A stretch of DNA of 64,000 bases from Lantana camara (GCA_037501455.1 CM074855.1:32149001-32213000); one strand, 5' to 3'; numbered from the stretch's first letter, positions 12,202 through 24,607 are shown. A program made the numbers and translations. Notes: a model not told the origin generated them from the sequence alone.

Positions 12202-12212
12202 GCTGGGAAGAG
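12196..12212 (+). other. G1 polypurine tract
   Basis: A purine-rich stretch ending GCTGGGAAGAG directly abuts the 3' LTR start at 12213. It is the expected primer site for plus-strand DNA. Confidence 0.8.
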
Positions 12213-12220
12213 TGTAATAT

Positions 12221-12272
<52 letters not shown>

Positions 12273-14659
12273 GTGATTAGTAAATATGATATCTTAAGAT
12301 AAACATGTGACGTCCAGATTAGTTATAATACGAAATTTGAAAATTAGATATATTGATTAGATAAATTTTGGCTATAATAATTTTAGTTAAGAATTATCAT
12401 TATTAGTATTTTTAAAAAGGAGCAGATTATCCCGTAAACGGGATAAATACATTATTTCTTACTTAAATATATAGTAGTAACATTTGGCAAGGAATTAGGC
12501 AATAGTCAGCAAAGCTATATAACGTAGGTAGGGTACGTGGCCTAATTTTAGTTAATTAGAGTAGTGACTCAGGTTTTCCACTTTTCGCTAAACCTCGGAG
12601 ATATATATTCCTTATCTGCAAAAAGAAATCTATACCAAATTACAGATGCACTATGTAAGTGTAAAAGTAGCCGAAGCCTTTTCCTACCAAATCTCCCTTC
12701 CATTTAGTTATTTTATGAAAAATCATATATCGTACAAATCCCCTTGTCGAGACGAATATAGCCGAGCTCTCGATTTTCAGTTTCAATAGTTGTGGCAAAA
12801 GATAGAAGCTTTGAAAGAAATTCCGACAAGTTTAGACGTATTTTCTGAGAAGAACGTTGATCAAAAGTTCGGTAAGTTTTCTTTTCTAAGGAATAACAGA
12901 GACATTAGGATTGAGAAACTAATTTTCTAGTAGATTAAATATTAAAATTGATCAATTATCTCTATTTAGTCTGTGAATACGGAAGAGAGTTTGCATGTCC
13001 TAAATAACTTGGTTTTAGTGAATTTTGAAACACAAAAACAGGGGTAGTTACCGATATGTTAAGTATGCATTAATTCAGTTATCCATTTAAATGATTTAGT
13101 ATTTGGGAGCATGATGAGAAATCTTTAATAAGAAGTACGCCAAAAATTATTATTATAAAATTCTTTTTGAGAAATCCTTAGGTAATTATGTACGCAGAAA
13201 TCCCCAACTAAGAACTTCTTTAACCTACTCATAATTTGCAAAAGTACTCAACATATATTATGCCCAACTAGGAATTATAATTTTATTCTTAATTTAAATA
13301 ATTTATTCAGATTAATGTCATAGAAAATAGTACCTTTTTCTTTTCAGTATTATAATTTTGTTTAACATATTTTCCTAGAAAAATTTCTCTAAAAACAGTT
13401 AGGTATTAATTTGTTCAAAAATGATTTCTTAAAATATCTTCCGATATGATACGATACAGAACAAATAAAATTTCTTTAAAATTCACTCTATCAAAAATAT
13501 GTTTCCGTATATAAAGAAATAGCTGATTATTAGAGAGATTAAAAGGATATATGATTGCTGGTTTTGCAGAAATCTTTTTCGAATAAATATATGAAGTAAA
13601 TTTTGTTGTGTGTAGCATATACCAATTCTAGGCAAACTAGATTAGGGAATAATCTTGGAGACTTCTAAGGGAACCTGAAGTATTTACATTAACAATACTA
13701 TTTCTGTTGTAGATAAATTGAGAATTAAGGTAGACATTAATAAAGTCTCTGAACTAACTTTGATTATAAAATGTTGAACATAAGCTATAAATTGATGATT
13801 AATTAGATATCACCAGAAGCTAGTAAATAATTAAGATCCACTAACAAGTTATCTTAAGAAATTTAAAATCAAATTACATTTATATATTTGTGATATTAAT
13901 ATACCTATTTATAAACTATAGGTAAAGCACCAGTGACCACTCAGATACCTAAGCTCAACAGTAAGGTGAGGGATTCTTTATTCCTTTTGAGGAACATAAA
14001 TTTGATATCCCTATTTGTTCCTTCTTATAAGATCACTTGTTGAAACGTTCGTTTGATTATTGTTTTGAGAAATTTGTTGGCCTTTGTTTGATAACCTTAT
14101 CCAAAGGAGGAAATGTGTTATGTGTGGCGACTATGGGAAGTGCCTATAGCGCTTTTCATTCCATTGGGGAGTGCCCATGGAAAGACCAAGCGGAAGCCCA
14201 CAAGTCGATATATGTATGTGATTGTGCTCAGGTCGCGACCAGAGAAAAAGGCGATACAAGGGGACCCTGTTTATTTTACCTGTGAAAGTCTTTTAATATT
14301 GATCTTATCCTCTTGATATTCCTTGTTACGTATTTCTGGATATCTTGTTCAGAACCTTATCCTTTTACCTCACTGAGTCACTTAGACTCATCCCTCTTAT
14401 TTTTTCTTGCTTTTCAGTGAAGAAGGAAAATTCTGGATAAACTCGTGGATGAGTGAACAGAAGAAAGCTTGTTTATATGTATATACTCTGTAAAATAGAG
14501 TTTGGGTGTAAATAAGAAAATAAAACATGTGTGAATCACAATAAAATATGTTTATCACGGTGTATAATAAGAAATATTTTTAGAGTATATAGTTAAATTT
14601 TTTTTTGTGTTAATTACACCCTGGCTTCAAAATATAAATTTTGGGGTCGGGGCGTTACA
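12213..14659 (+). repeat. G1 3' LTR
   Basis: 2447 bp, colinear with 4036-6452. The extra length is mostly a (TA)n run at 12223-12270 near the LTR start, where the 5' LTR has only a few TA units. The same candidate mini-exon (13922-13965) and hairpin (14374-14390) are present. TAATC follows at 14660-14664. Confidence 0.93.
12223..12270. repeat. (TA)24 run in G1 3' LTR
   Basis: About 24 TA units located 10 bp into the 3' LTR and absent at the same place in the 5' LTR, so the expansion followed insertion of G1. Confidence 0.92.
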
Positions 14660-14664
14660 TAATC

Positions 14665-16579
14665 CGTACATGAACTAACCTATAGCGAACGGGTGACAAT
14701 GCAATTAACATAACAAGTTAGGCAAGACTAATTTAAACATCAATACCACAATGCATAATAAATAAGCGGAAGCATGCTATACTATCAATCATCTATCAAG
14801 TACACATATTTCGATTTTACATATCAATACATTATCATCTCCTAAATACATAACAATTAACTTTAACAATAACTTTATGTGCAACAATAAATAACCAAAT
14901 AAAATGCACCGTACTGGACTCGGCTACAAGAACTGGACTCGGCTCAATTTCCGCCTAGCATGCACCTGCAAGAATATATCAATACATGAATTCAATTCAA
15001 TAAACTCCTTCACTCCAATAACTCCGTCTCTCCGATAACTACACCACTCCATGAACTACATCACTCCAATAACTACATCACTCCAATAACGGAAAGGTTG
15101 CGAGCCTTCACCATTCACGGTATCACGGTAACATGGTAACACGGTAATCACGATACACGTATTGCTTTGCATGATTATAACATTAACACGTTGCATGGAT
15201 TACTTTGCATGAACATGACATTAATCAAGCTACACGCATTGCTTTGCATGAGCCTGACTTGCTTGCGATCCCTTGAACGATTCATTCACGGTTCGTGCAT
15301 TGCTTTGCACGATCATGACCTGCTTGCTAAACACTTGAGAGCTTGGAAATGATTAGGGATAAATGTACATATATATCTTTTGATATAAAACTTCATATAA
15401 TGATATATCGTGCAAAGAACAATGTATCATGATATAATCATATTATTGCATGTAATTGATCATATAATAACATGTTTATGTCATCTAGAGGCATAGGATT
15501 GGAATTGGAAAAATAGAATTTATGCAGAATGTTTCTGCCTCTCCAGTGACCTGGGAACGGCTGTTCCGGGTTTTAGTACAAAATGGGAAGGGTCGTTCCC
15601 AGCTCCCCGATACTATGCCGCGAAGATGGGAAGGGTCGTTCCCATTTATGAGACAAAGTAGGAACGGTCGTTCTCGTCCTCGCCGCCATGCAATCATTTA
15701 AGCACATGGGAAGGGTCGTTCCCTAAAACAACTGGGAACGGGAGGGGCCGTTCCCGTTAAGCAGAAGATGCAGAAACAGAGTATGAAACAGGGGAGCTAC
15801 GAACCATCATCCAATCTCAACCAAACTCATATAATTCAACCCCAAATACTAGAATTCATGTAAGAAAACATATATGCATGCTTAAAGTGTAATAAAACCA
15901 CTACCAATACTCATATCACTCATGAATTATCAAGAATCATCACTTCAAGCTCCTATACAATCTCATCACATAACTTCAATTTCTTCAAGAATTCATGCAT
16001 CAATTCAAGCTAAAAGCTTGGAATCATGCTTCTAACAATTAAACCACTTAATATCTAGTTCAATTCACAACCCTAGCTTCATGTATTAAATTCAAGAATT
16101 CAAATATATATCCAACTCTGCCTTGAATGAAAGAAGGGAGAGAAAGGATGAAGATATGATGGGGATGATGCTCCAAGATTCTCAATTCCTCAAAGATTTT
16201 AACTTGAAATAATGAAATTCCCTTCTCCTTTCTTGGTATTTTGGTTCTTTCATGGAGAAAGCAAATACGGATGATGATTTTTGGATGATATTAGAAATGG
16301 AAGATGGGAGAAGGATATATTACGTGATTCATCATCTCAAAATTAATGAATTGCACAAATTGTAATTAAGTCCCTCAAAGATATAAATTATGCAATTAAG
16401 TTCTATTCCATGAAGATTAATCCTTTTAGTCCAAGAGTATATCATGCAATTTGGTCCTCACATTTAAAGAACATGTTCGACAATTAATTCACGTAACAAT
16501 TAAATCCAATTTATAGAATAATTCTCGAAAATTCACACGTGTCGTGCGTACCTGAATAGTTGGAAATCGGGGCGTTACA
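14665..16579 (-). repeat. S1 solo LTR, main part
   Basis: It continues the S1 LTR after the G1 insertion; together with 3965-4035 it makes about 1.99 kb. The plus-strand right end ATCGGGGCGTTACA reads on the minus strand as TGTAACGCCCCGAT, the LTR start. GGTTG follows at 16580-16584. Inside are a cluster of GGGAANGGTCGTTCCC-type palindromes (15553-15755) and an acceptor-like TTCTTGCAG|GT on the minus strand near 14966, followed by GCTAGGCGG as in G3 and G4. No internal coding region accompanies it. Confidence 0.88.
15553..15755. repeat. Cluster of short palindromes in S1
   Basis: Six imperfect palindromes of the type GGGAANGGTCGTTCCC in about 200 bp, near 15553, 15585, 15626, 15661, 15707 and 15733. 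The copy at 15626-15645 has arms ATGGGAA and TTCCCAT. Spacers between them differ, so this is not a simple tandem repeat. Comparable clusters occupy the S2 and G3 LTRs with different core sequences. Confidence 0.85.
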
Positions 16580-16584
16580 GGTTG

Positions 16585-16606
16585 TAGTGCTAGGGGAGGC
16601 GCTACA
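16585..16606 (+). repeat. G0 3' LTR, last 22 bp
   Basis: After the second GGTTG copy, the sequence ends GGGGAGGCGCTACA, a normal CA-terminated gypsy LTR end. The flank beyond is AT-rich and unrelated. Without a second G0 LTR the exact end is inferred. Confidence 0.5.
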
Positions 16607-16754
16607 GAATTAAAATATATCTTGCTTTTATGTGAAGACACGTTGAATCTTTTAAGATTTCTTAATTTTAAGTTAGACCTGTAATTTTGGTATGTGGAAT
16701 ATTCTATTTAATTAGTAAAATTTTTTTAAAACTTATTAAAATTTTATCTATTAT
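16607..16754. other. AT-rich flank of G0
   Basis: AT-rich sequence immediately outside the G0 LTR. I see no ORF, RNA gene or repeat in it. Confidence 0.5.
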
Positions 16755-17463
16755 AATACATTTAATCCGTTATTTAACTACTTAAGTGTGTATTTCATTG
16801 TCCATTTCATAATTTTATCTGCTTTTTTGTTTTTCGTTTTTATACTTGTCTCTATCTAATAGTATATATCATATATTTTCTCTTAATTTTTAGTTGTACA
16901 ATTAAATGGTATCTTTTTTATTCATCAATAAGTCATAATAAATTTTAATAGTAAACATATACATTTATGTGAAACGTCGTACATATTTATTTTTATATTA
17001 TCAATTATATTTTTAAATGTACAAATATCTTTTAATGTAATTTATAACTAATATATTAATTTCAGAAATAATTTTAATTATGATGCTCTATATATTTTCT
17101 ATAGATTAGAAGACTTTCAATTCTAATGAGTTCTATTTTGACTCAAATAACTATTTTTGAAAATTTTAAATATAATGGCATCTTATAACACAACTTATAT
17201 GAATTAATTTTAAAAAAAAGTTCCCATTACTGTATATATTATATATAGATTAAAAGAGCCTTGATTCTAATTTATGAAAGAGTTCTATTTTTACTTAAAT
17301 AAGAATTTTTAAAATTTTTAAATACCATAATATATAGTGTGATTTGCCAAATCACCCTCTAGTTTTATATTGTTGAAAGTATTATAGTGAGGATATTTTG
17401 GCCGATCACAAAGTTTCGAGAAACCAAAAACTCAACTCGTGCTTTTATAAGATATATATAGAT
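16755..17463 (+). repeat. Inverted-repeat family, copy A
   Basis: About 700 bp of AT-rich sequence that matches the reverse complement of 25770-26180 along most of its length. Shared stretches include aactacttaagtgtgtattt and the outer end with aaaccaaaaactcaactcgtg. Copy A is longer because it carries an extra block and an internal near-duplication (17100-17185 resembles 17246-17340). No coding capacity. The outer end, tataagatatatatagat, resembles plant non-autonomous Helitron starts, but that is recall, not a search. Confidence 0.65.
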
Positions 17464-18285
17464 TTATTATTTCCTAAAATATAGTTTCTAATGTATTAGT
17501 AAATCGATAATATTTTATTTTATACTTTTATATTATTAAAATTTACGAAGTTGTCCTTAAATTTTGATACGTTTTCCTTGAAAATTGTATTAAGTTATAT
17601 TTTCGAAAGTGAAAAGGAACTTGTTTGTGACTGCCCTACATATATGATGCATGATATAGTAGTACACATGAAGATTTCGACCAAAAAAAAACAAAAAACA
17701 AAAAAGGACGAAATGAAATGAAAAATACCACACTAATTAGTGACAAGTGTTTTTTATGTGAAGAAAACTTGCATGGGACTGGTGTTGAGCAAGGTGGTTT
17801 TTTTGAGGGAGCAACATTTCACATACATCAGATTTCATATATTTTTGGGCATCTTCTCAAAATACAACCTGATATAGAACTCCATCCTTCAAATGAAATA
17901 AACATAAAAATTAAAAGGTGACCACTTCAAAAGTACTCAAAACTCACTGCACTTCATCAACCAATAAAATACAATTGAATACAAAATACTTGTATATTAC
18001 CAATAAAATTTATTTGAATAAAACTAAAACTTAAATATTTCACATGATCAACGTAAAGAAATATATAGATTTAGAAATTAATAAGTGATATGTGAGTAAT
18101 TTGTACATTTTTAACGTATTTATTAATATGTTTTAAAATATAAAAAAATGAATTTTTTTACGATTTTTATATTTTTAATGGATAAAATCTTCATGAATTT
18201 ATCAATAAACATTAAACGAAAAACTCTCTTTCGACTTAAAATTTTGATTATTCATTCTATATTTTTATTATTATGTTAACTGAAA
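17464..18285. other. AT-rich spacer without recognised features
   Basis: AT-rich, with poly-A and poly-T runs. The longest ORF (17718-17921, 67 codons) has no recognisable motif and no promoter context. I see nothing else supportable. Confidence 0.4.
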
Positions 18286-18289
18286 ATTT

Positions 18290-18640
18290 TGATGGTAGTT
18301 TGTTGCAAAATTTTAAATTATATTTACCTATAAGAGATATTGTAGCTAATTCCTAGGTAATTATACATTTTTTACTTTTTTTTTATAAATTATTGATATA
18401 AATATTGGACCGGAATCTTTTTGGAAATTTTACAGACAATATATTTTTTGCAAGGTTATTTGTCGCAAATTTTATCGACAATATATCTTATGGGTGATCC
18501 GTCTGTAAAAGTAATAATTAATCTGTCAATAAATTATAGGAAATACGTAGCTATTTGTTGGAAATTATCTATAGAAAATTTTCGTACAAAAAAATTGTAG
18601 GTAATAAGAGTTTTTTTGTGTGTGTATGTGTGTTTATTTA
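18290..18640. repeat. Possible degenerate DNA-transposon subterminal region
   Basis: It contains repeated short motifs such as TTTGTCGCAAAT, GACAATATAT and GTCAATAAATTA in both orientations. This resembles subterminal repeats of CACTA-like elements, ending near TTTTTTTGTGTG. No clean terminal inverted repeat or target duplication could be matched, so the call is weak. Confidence 0.2.
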
Positions 18641-18799
18641 AGTTGTTAAAGTGCATTATGGATGAATGCTGTAATTAATGCAACTTTCAAACTTTATGTT
18701 AAGTTGATTTTTCACAATATTATGAGATTTCTTGAAAAGTTTAAATCTATAGATTCTAATTATAGAGTTCAATGAAATTTAGATAGTAACCGTAACTAG

Positions 18800-19950
18800 G
18801 CATGTAAGTATTGAGCCACGTGGTTCAATGTACACTTGACACATGGGACAAGGATCAACTCAATACATCTTGACCTCGACTTTTCCTTCGAGAGTGTCCT
18901 TCGCTCATCTTCATATTTCGAGTATTCGACTCCTCATCGATAATTCAAGGCCAACCATATAGCTCGACCGATCCTCAACCCAAAAAGCCACATGACCACT
19001 AGCGGTTCCTTGAGGAAGTGGTCGATTGTTCATTAAATGCACCCGTATAGAGGGGCAGCTGTCAATTTGAGATACTCACAAGTCGTCGAACTCATCATTA
19101 TTCCACCCTATATAAATACTCCGCATTTATATCCCAGGTAACTGACTACTAACTACCAAATACCACATTTACTACACTCTTAAACGATCTCTTTCACCCG
19201 AGTACTGATTTGACCGTCGAAGTGCAAATCCGGGTATCCCCCTCCCTCCAATCCCAAGTTAGTCTCGAGCTCACGCTTTCTTTCCTCTCTCTGGTAGTCG
19301 ACCTCCTTGTAGACTTTCCTCCCTTTACAAATTCTAAGTGATCGATTTGGGATTCTAGCTCGTCTCTTTTGATTTCATATCCTGGCTAAATCATTTTGGT
19401 ATCATCTGAGGGAATCTGCAACTTAAAAGTCATCACATCCAATATGACTAAAAAAAAAAACTTGGCTGACACTTGAGTGTTTGATGAAAATGATCAAGAA
19501 ATTCTCCTTCAGAATCAAAACCTTCCTCAAAACCAAGTTCAAGCCTGTGTTCCACCACTTATTATGGTGGCGCCCCAGTAGGTCTACTCAATGCTCGAGT
19601 TAGATAATTATCTGTGAGCTTAGAGAGAAGAGCAGTAGTTGCAGCGGTCGAAGGGCGCGAGCCTCAAATGCCTGAGAGGCCTCCCATTAAACCTATTGAG
19701 GTAGTTCAAACCACCCCCCAAAACCAACTGTTACCCAACATATGTGCAACCCCTACAAAACCCACCCCTTGTCGGGTACCAGGGGTATACTGACCAAAGG
19801 CAACACTCTTATCACTCTTCCCATTACTACTAGGTTGCTCCCATCAACGACCCTAGCGTACGTCGGCCCGTCCACGTATAGTTGTCTGCTCAGGTTGAGG
19901 ACGATGTCGATTCCAAAACAAATACATTTTCATTTACTGGAGGTTGCAAA
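18800..19950 (+). mobile_element. T2: Tat-like gypsy fragment (LTR end plus gag start)
   Basis: A fragment of higher GC content. TATATAAATA at 19109-19118 looks like an LTR promoter. At about 19393-19416 TTTTGGTATCATCTGAGGGAA resembles the LTR/primer-site junction of Tat-lineage elements (family form TTTGGCGCCGTCTGTGGGAA, recalled). From an ATG near 19444 a Gln/Asn/Pro-rich gag-like frame can be followed for about 150 codons through many stops. No RT, INT or second LTR is present; it ends near 19950 in AT-rich DNA. It differs in sequence from T1. Confidence 0.55.
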
Positions 19951-20039
19951 ATTTGGCAAACAAATACATTTTCATTCCCCCACACGCACTTACATAAATC
20001 CATATATATATATGTGATTAAGATTAAAAGATTAAAAAA

Positions 20040-20590
20040 AATTTAATTATTTTTCGCACCACAATCTTTTTCACTAAATTTAAACCATTTAATAATATAT
20101 TTAATTTCTATGAATAAACAGAGGAAAAGATGAAATTAAGAATCAAAATTGAAAAATCGATACTAATTTAATTGGTGCATTATCGCCTATGATGTATGAA
20201 TACGGATACGAAGTACAAACATAACACAACATGACACGGATATAACGATATAAATTTTTTTACATGAAGAGCATTGGACACGATACTAATTTAATTGGTG
20301 CATTTTTAAAAGATAAAATTTTTTAATTCTTACCACAATCTTTTTCTCTAAATTTTGATCGTTTTGTATAAATAAACATAGTAAAAGATGAAATAAGAAT
20401 CAAAATTGAAAATTTGATACTGATTTATTTGGTGCATTATCGCCTAAAATGTACAGATTCTGGGTATGGCAATACAGACATAACAAGACATCATATAGAT
20501 ACGGCGATACGAATTTTTTTTAATTTTCCACATGAAGAGTACTGGATAAATTGCCCAATATACGAGTGTCTAACACTACATAATACCCCA
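20040..20590. repeat. Tandem duplication, two ~265-bp units
   Basis: Two diverged copies lie head to tail. Anchors recur at 20059/20333 (CCACAATCTTTTTC), 20174/20431 (GGTGCATTATCGCCT) and about 20263/20531 (CATGAAGAG), offsets of 257-274 bp. The units are AT-rich and non-coding. Confidence 0.75.
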
Positions 20591-21538
20591 AAATAATATT
20601 TTTAAAAATGTCTTTACATTAGAGATGTCCGTTATTAAAATGCATTTCCTTCACCGTGAGTCGATGAAATAATATGTATTAGCACTAACTACATATTTTG
20701 GTAGATGACATTAATGTAGGTTTTGTTACAAAGTTGAGAAATATAATTTCCGAAAGTATATTAATGTTTTTTTTATTAAGAAAAGAGGACATTTTGAGTC
20801 GATGTAGTTGGTTTCATTTGCTGCGTGTAGACTTCTAAAATATTTTTTATTGTGAATAATTTTACTTATTAAATGGTGCGAATTATATTAATTTAAAGGT
20901 TTTAAGGATCGTGCAATAAAAACTTCACCAAGTCTTTAATTGATAATTATATATTTTTGTTTAAGACGTCATGTTCTTGTTATTTTTTTATTTTTTATTT
21001 TTAGCCAAGTGATAATGTACTTGTTTTGAAAACATATGGTGTATTAAATTAAGATATTATAATATCAAACTAGTAAGTTTCGTAAAACTATTTTTACTAT
21101 ATGATCTAATTGGATGTGGGAAAAAAAAGTCAAATCACTTATTTACTATTTCAGGACTATTTTCAAACTAACACGACATAAATTAAATCATAGTAGATTA
21201 GATTTGACACTTCAAAATTCAAACATTGCCATATATTATCTAATAACATATGATCACAATTCCAACATAATTTATTTAAACAAATTACTGCATCAAAATA
21301 TCAGTAAATAGTGTGAATAAACACAATATAACAGTGGATATATGCATTTTTAATTAATGAGTGTGAATCATACACCTTATTAAAAATTGTTATATATATA
21401 TATATATATAATATTCTTGAATTATTGGTGACATAGTGGGCGCATAATTCTTAATTAGGTGCCTCAGAAACCATATTGACCTTCAACATGCATGGTTTTT
21501 TCCACAAATATAGCATTTATTTAATTTTTGGGTATTGC
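20591..21538. other. AT-rich spacer
   Basis: AT-rich with a TA run near 21391-21410. Short ORFs such as 21114-21311 lack recognisable motifs. It ends at the C1 insertion site. Confidence 0.4.
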
Positions 21539-22178
21539 TGTTAGGAAAAACTGGAATTACACATAAAAATTTCTGGAAGAATAGAAATTCCAGATAAGTA
21601 TTCGGGATGTTTGTTTTGTAGGAATGAAATAGAATCTTCAGTATAATGATTAAAACAGGGGATTGACACGAGTAATCCCTATCCTTAAGGTTTCTATTAC
21701 CCCTACCAAGAATGGTTTGCTAAAAGTTCCAGGCAATACATCTCCATGATATATGTCAAGCCTTAAAGAAAAAGACAGTTTTAAGTGATATCAATTCACT
21801 TAAAGAACTCTCAAGAATGTTGCTTTGCAAAGAATGATTTTTCTGATGGAAATAGGGGTGTTTATACTGTTCTGGTACTGACTCTGTAATTAATGGTACT
21901 TAATTCGATTTGACTGGTTTTGTAACTCCCAGACCGTTTCAAGATCATAGATTAATTGGCATTATCCTTTTTGTAACTCTCATACAGTTTCAAAACTTTA
22001 TTGACAAATAAATTCTGTAACTCCCGTTAATTTTGAAGTTCCAGTCAATTGAATAGTTACAGAAATTAAACCAGTGACTGTTATAGTAATTAATACTAGC
22101 AGCTCAACAGTCAAGTTTTTCAAACAATCATATATATCTTATAATATTTCCACACTACTATTAAAGATAAATTCAACA
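21539..22178 (-). repeat. C1 3' LTR (left)
   Basis: 640 bp, TGTTAGGAAAAACTGG to TTCAACA on the plus strand. Colinear with 24608-25252, with scattered substitutions. Confidence 0.9.
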
Positions 22179-22194
22179 ATCCCCCACTTGTTTG
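22179..22194 (-). other. C1 polypurine tract
   Basis: On the minus strand this reads AACAAGTGGGGGAT directly before the 3' LTR start, the classic copia plus-strand primer. Confidence 0.8.
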
Positions 22195-22739
22195 GAAAAC
22201 TTCTCTTAACCAAACAATTTATCATCTCTAAGGATCATGTGCATAAAAGAAGGTGTGATGAACATTGAACCTTCTCTTAGTTTAAGTAATTCAAGACCGT
22301 ACCGAAGTTGATGTTGTCCGCAAATTGAACCTATACTCCTTTATGATACGATCGGAACTACCACACGCACACTTTCCTTCCTTTACGGTGAACATTCATC
22401 ATGCTCTACACTTTTATGTCCATGTTATCCTATTTCATGAACCTCTAACAGAGTAAACCACAACTCTCTATAAGAAGCGGCTCCACTTCTAGTTCATATA
22501 GGCAAAATGTTTCTCTTGCACTTTGTTGCTTTCAAGTGCAACATTTTGTTACGAATTAAGCTCCACATCTTTTCAAGCAACACACACATTACCATCATAA
22601 ACTACATATGAGACCACAAGATAGTAACTTCCAGCTAGCGAATGTGACTTGTTTTTCCCATTGAACCTATAATATAGGGGTAACCAAAGTATAGGTTGGG
22701 TTACCATCACTCCTGACTAAGTAGTTGTTTAAGTCTCAT

Positions 22740-23165
22740 ATCTCAGTAGTTGAAGCTATACCAATTCTCTCGTCAGAGTCCTAGTAAGCACATCAATCAA
22801 ATTTTCTTTACTTGTTATAGACAAAATAATACCACTTCGTATTGATTGTCTCACAAATCCAATCTTAGACCAACACGTCAAGACTTACTGTAGGCACTTC
22901 ACTATCACAAATATAGTGATACAACATAATATGAGTAATTGGATTTGGCCAAAGAGATATGTCTACTAACATTCTCTTATCCAATCACTCCTTTTATTTT
23001 GTGCCAAAGTTATGAGCTCAGATTTCATGGTAGAATGGGAGATGCATGTCTATTTCTTGCTTGCCCAAAAAACATCCCCACCGGCAAGAGTGAAAATCCA
23101 ACAACTTTTGGATTTGTTATCTCTCAAACTAGATTTTCAATTCACATCTGAGTATCCCTTCCAAC
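22740..23165 (-). pseudogene. C1 RNase H remnant
   Basis: On the minus strand a copia RNase H is readable through stops and shifts. It has a GYSDVN-like start, then a GYIFTLAGGDVFW-like block and SKK followed by ISHSTMKSELITLA. The C-terminal helix, resembling ENLIDVLTRTLTRELV, lies near 22760-22820. The order and motifs are characteristic of Ty1/copia. Not functional. Confidence 0.7.
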
Positions 23166-24607
23166 ACTAGGGAATTTGTTACTAAATAGTCCAAAGCTAA
23201 TAGTTCTTCCAGAGGTATCAACTATCAAGTACCAACTAATAACTTTTAATGACCGCAATATAAATTGATGGTACATCGACTAAGTCTTCAAATTACGAAG
23301 GAAATATCTAGTCTACTCAAGTTGTGTAACAACTCCACCAAACTTTCCTTAACTCCTTTATAAAAAGAAGTATTCACCATTTATTTTGACTTATATTGGA
23401 GTATATGCACTTCTTCATAACTGTTATATACAAAACCAAAGTTTAAAATAGTAGTATTGAATCTCTCGTGCCACTGTTTTGGTGTTTGTTTTAACCACAA
23501 GTGATTTAATAAATTTGTTCACTTTAGCGTCTTTGATAGAACAAAGCTTTCGAGTTATTTTCATAAACTTTTTATTTCAAGTTATAGTTTGAAAATAATC
23601 TTGTTACGACCACTTGATGAGAATAGTTGGTAAATAGATATCAAGTCCAAAGGAACTCTTATGAAAACAACTCGAACTACTAGGGCAAAGTCTCAAAGTG
23701 GTCCATCACTTCCACTTATATAAATCACTTTTACTACTAATTTCATTTCAAAAGCAGAAATTAGTGTCATTAGTTTCTAAACACCCACATGCACCTAATG
23801 GGTTTAGAACCACAAGGTAAATCTATCGATACTCAAGTACCACTCCCGAGATTAAATCCATCTTATCATTTATTGCTTTTCAAATGCATTACTCCTTTAA
23901 ATGAATCAGGATCAATCACAAATTTAGATACATAGAGTATTTTATTTACCATTTTATTATTTAGGTTCCACACCACCAAAAATAATAAATATTGAGAAGA
24001 AATAGCCTTCTTCTAAATTCTTCTCTTATCTAGCTCTAGTACTCCTTCTAGATCTGCTTCATGTTTAGAATTCTTGATTCCACAATAGATCTTATGGGAC
24101 CTCTAGGCTCACTGGTAGAGGATAGGTTATTTCCAGCTTCTCCTAGAACATCCTCTGGAATAACTTTATTTCCAGTGGTGGGAACTTCTTTACTTCCAGC
24201 ATCTTCTGGATTACCTCATTTCTAACATTTTCAATTGGTACAACAGTTGGAACAACATTTCCAATATTCCATTTGATACATTAGTTGGAACAACATTCCC
24301 AACATCTTTTTTAAAACTTATCTTAAAAAATTTCACATCCCTCAAATTAGTTATCACATTAGACTCCAAACCAAAGATAGATCAAATGACACATTAGTTA
24401 TTCCCAGTTGTGATGCCTGTCTCTCAACTAATGATTCTTCATCGAATGACAGATCCTCCGATCCCATAAGCAGCAAGTTTAGATCCATCAAAAAGAAATT
24501 CATCTTGTTTCGTCAAAGATGAAATTGTTCTCATAGAATCGGCTCGACACAATATCCTGGTTCATTACTTTGAAGGATTCTGATTCCATTAATAGAAACC
24601 TTAAGAT
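23166..24607 (-). pseudogene. C1 decayed internal region with RT remnants
   Basis: Minus-strand fragments resembling copia RT are visible, notably LKQTPKQWHERF near 23470 and lysine-rich pieces toward 24100. Most of the region is too eroded to assign. The primer-binding site next to the right LTR is degenerate; a GGAATCAGAATCC stretch about 25 bp in is a weak match to the Met primer site. Domain boundaries cannot be given. Confidence 0.45.

Larger units (their letters stand above)
4036..14659 (+). mobile_element. G1: complete nested Ty3/gypsy chromovirus
   Basis: A full-length element of 10.6 kb with two near-identical 2.4 kb LTRs, TGTAATATCC...GGGGCGTTACA. TAATC duplications flank it at 4031-4035 and 14660-14664. 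Internal order is primer site, an extra coiled-coil ORF, gag, protease, RT, RNase H, integrase, chromodomain and polypurine tract. That order plus a C-terminal chromodomain marks a plant chromovirus; LTR length and the Met primer site suggest the Tekay/Del clade (inference). Every coding segment is damaged, so the copy is not autonomous. It sits inside solo LTR S1. Confidence 0.93.

Noticed and set aside
15553..15755. CRISPR-like array
   Set aside because: Repeats are short palindromes of variable length with irregular spacing inside a plant LTR; there are no cas genes and the genome is eukaryotic.
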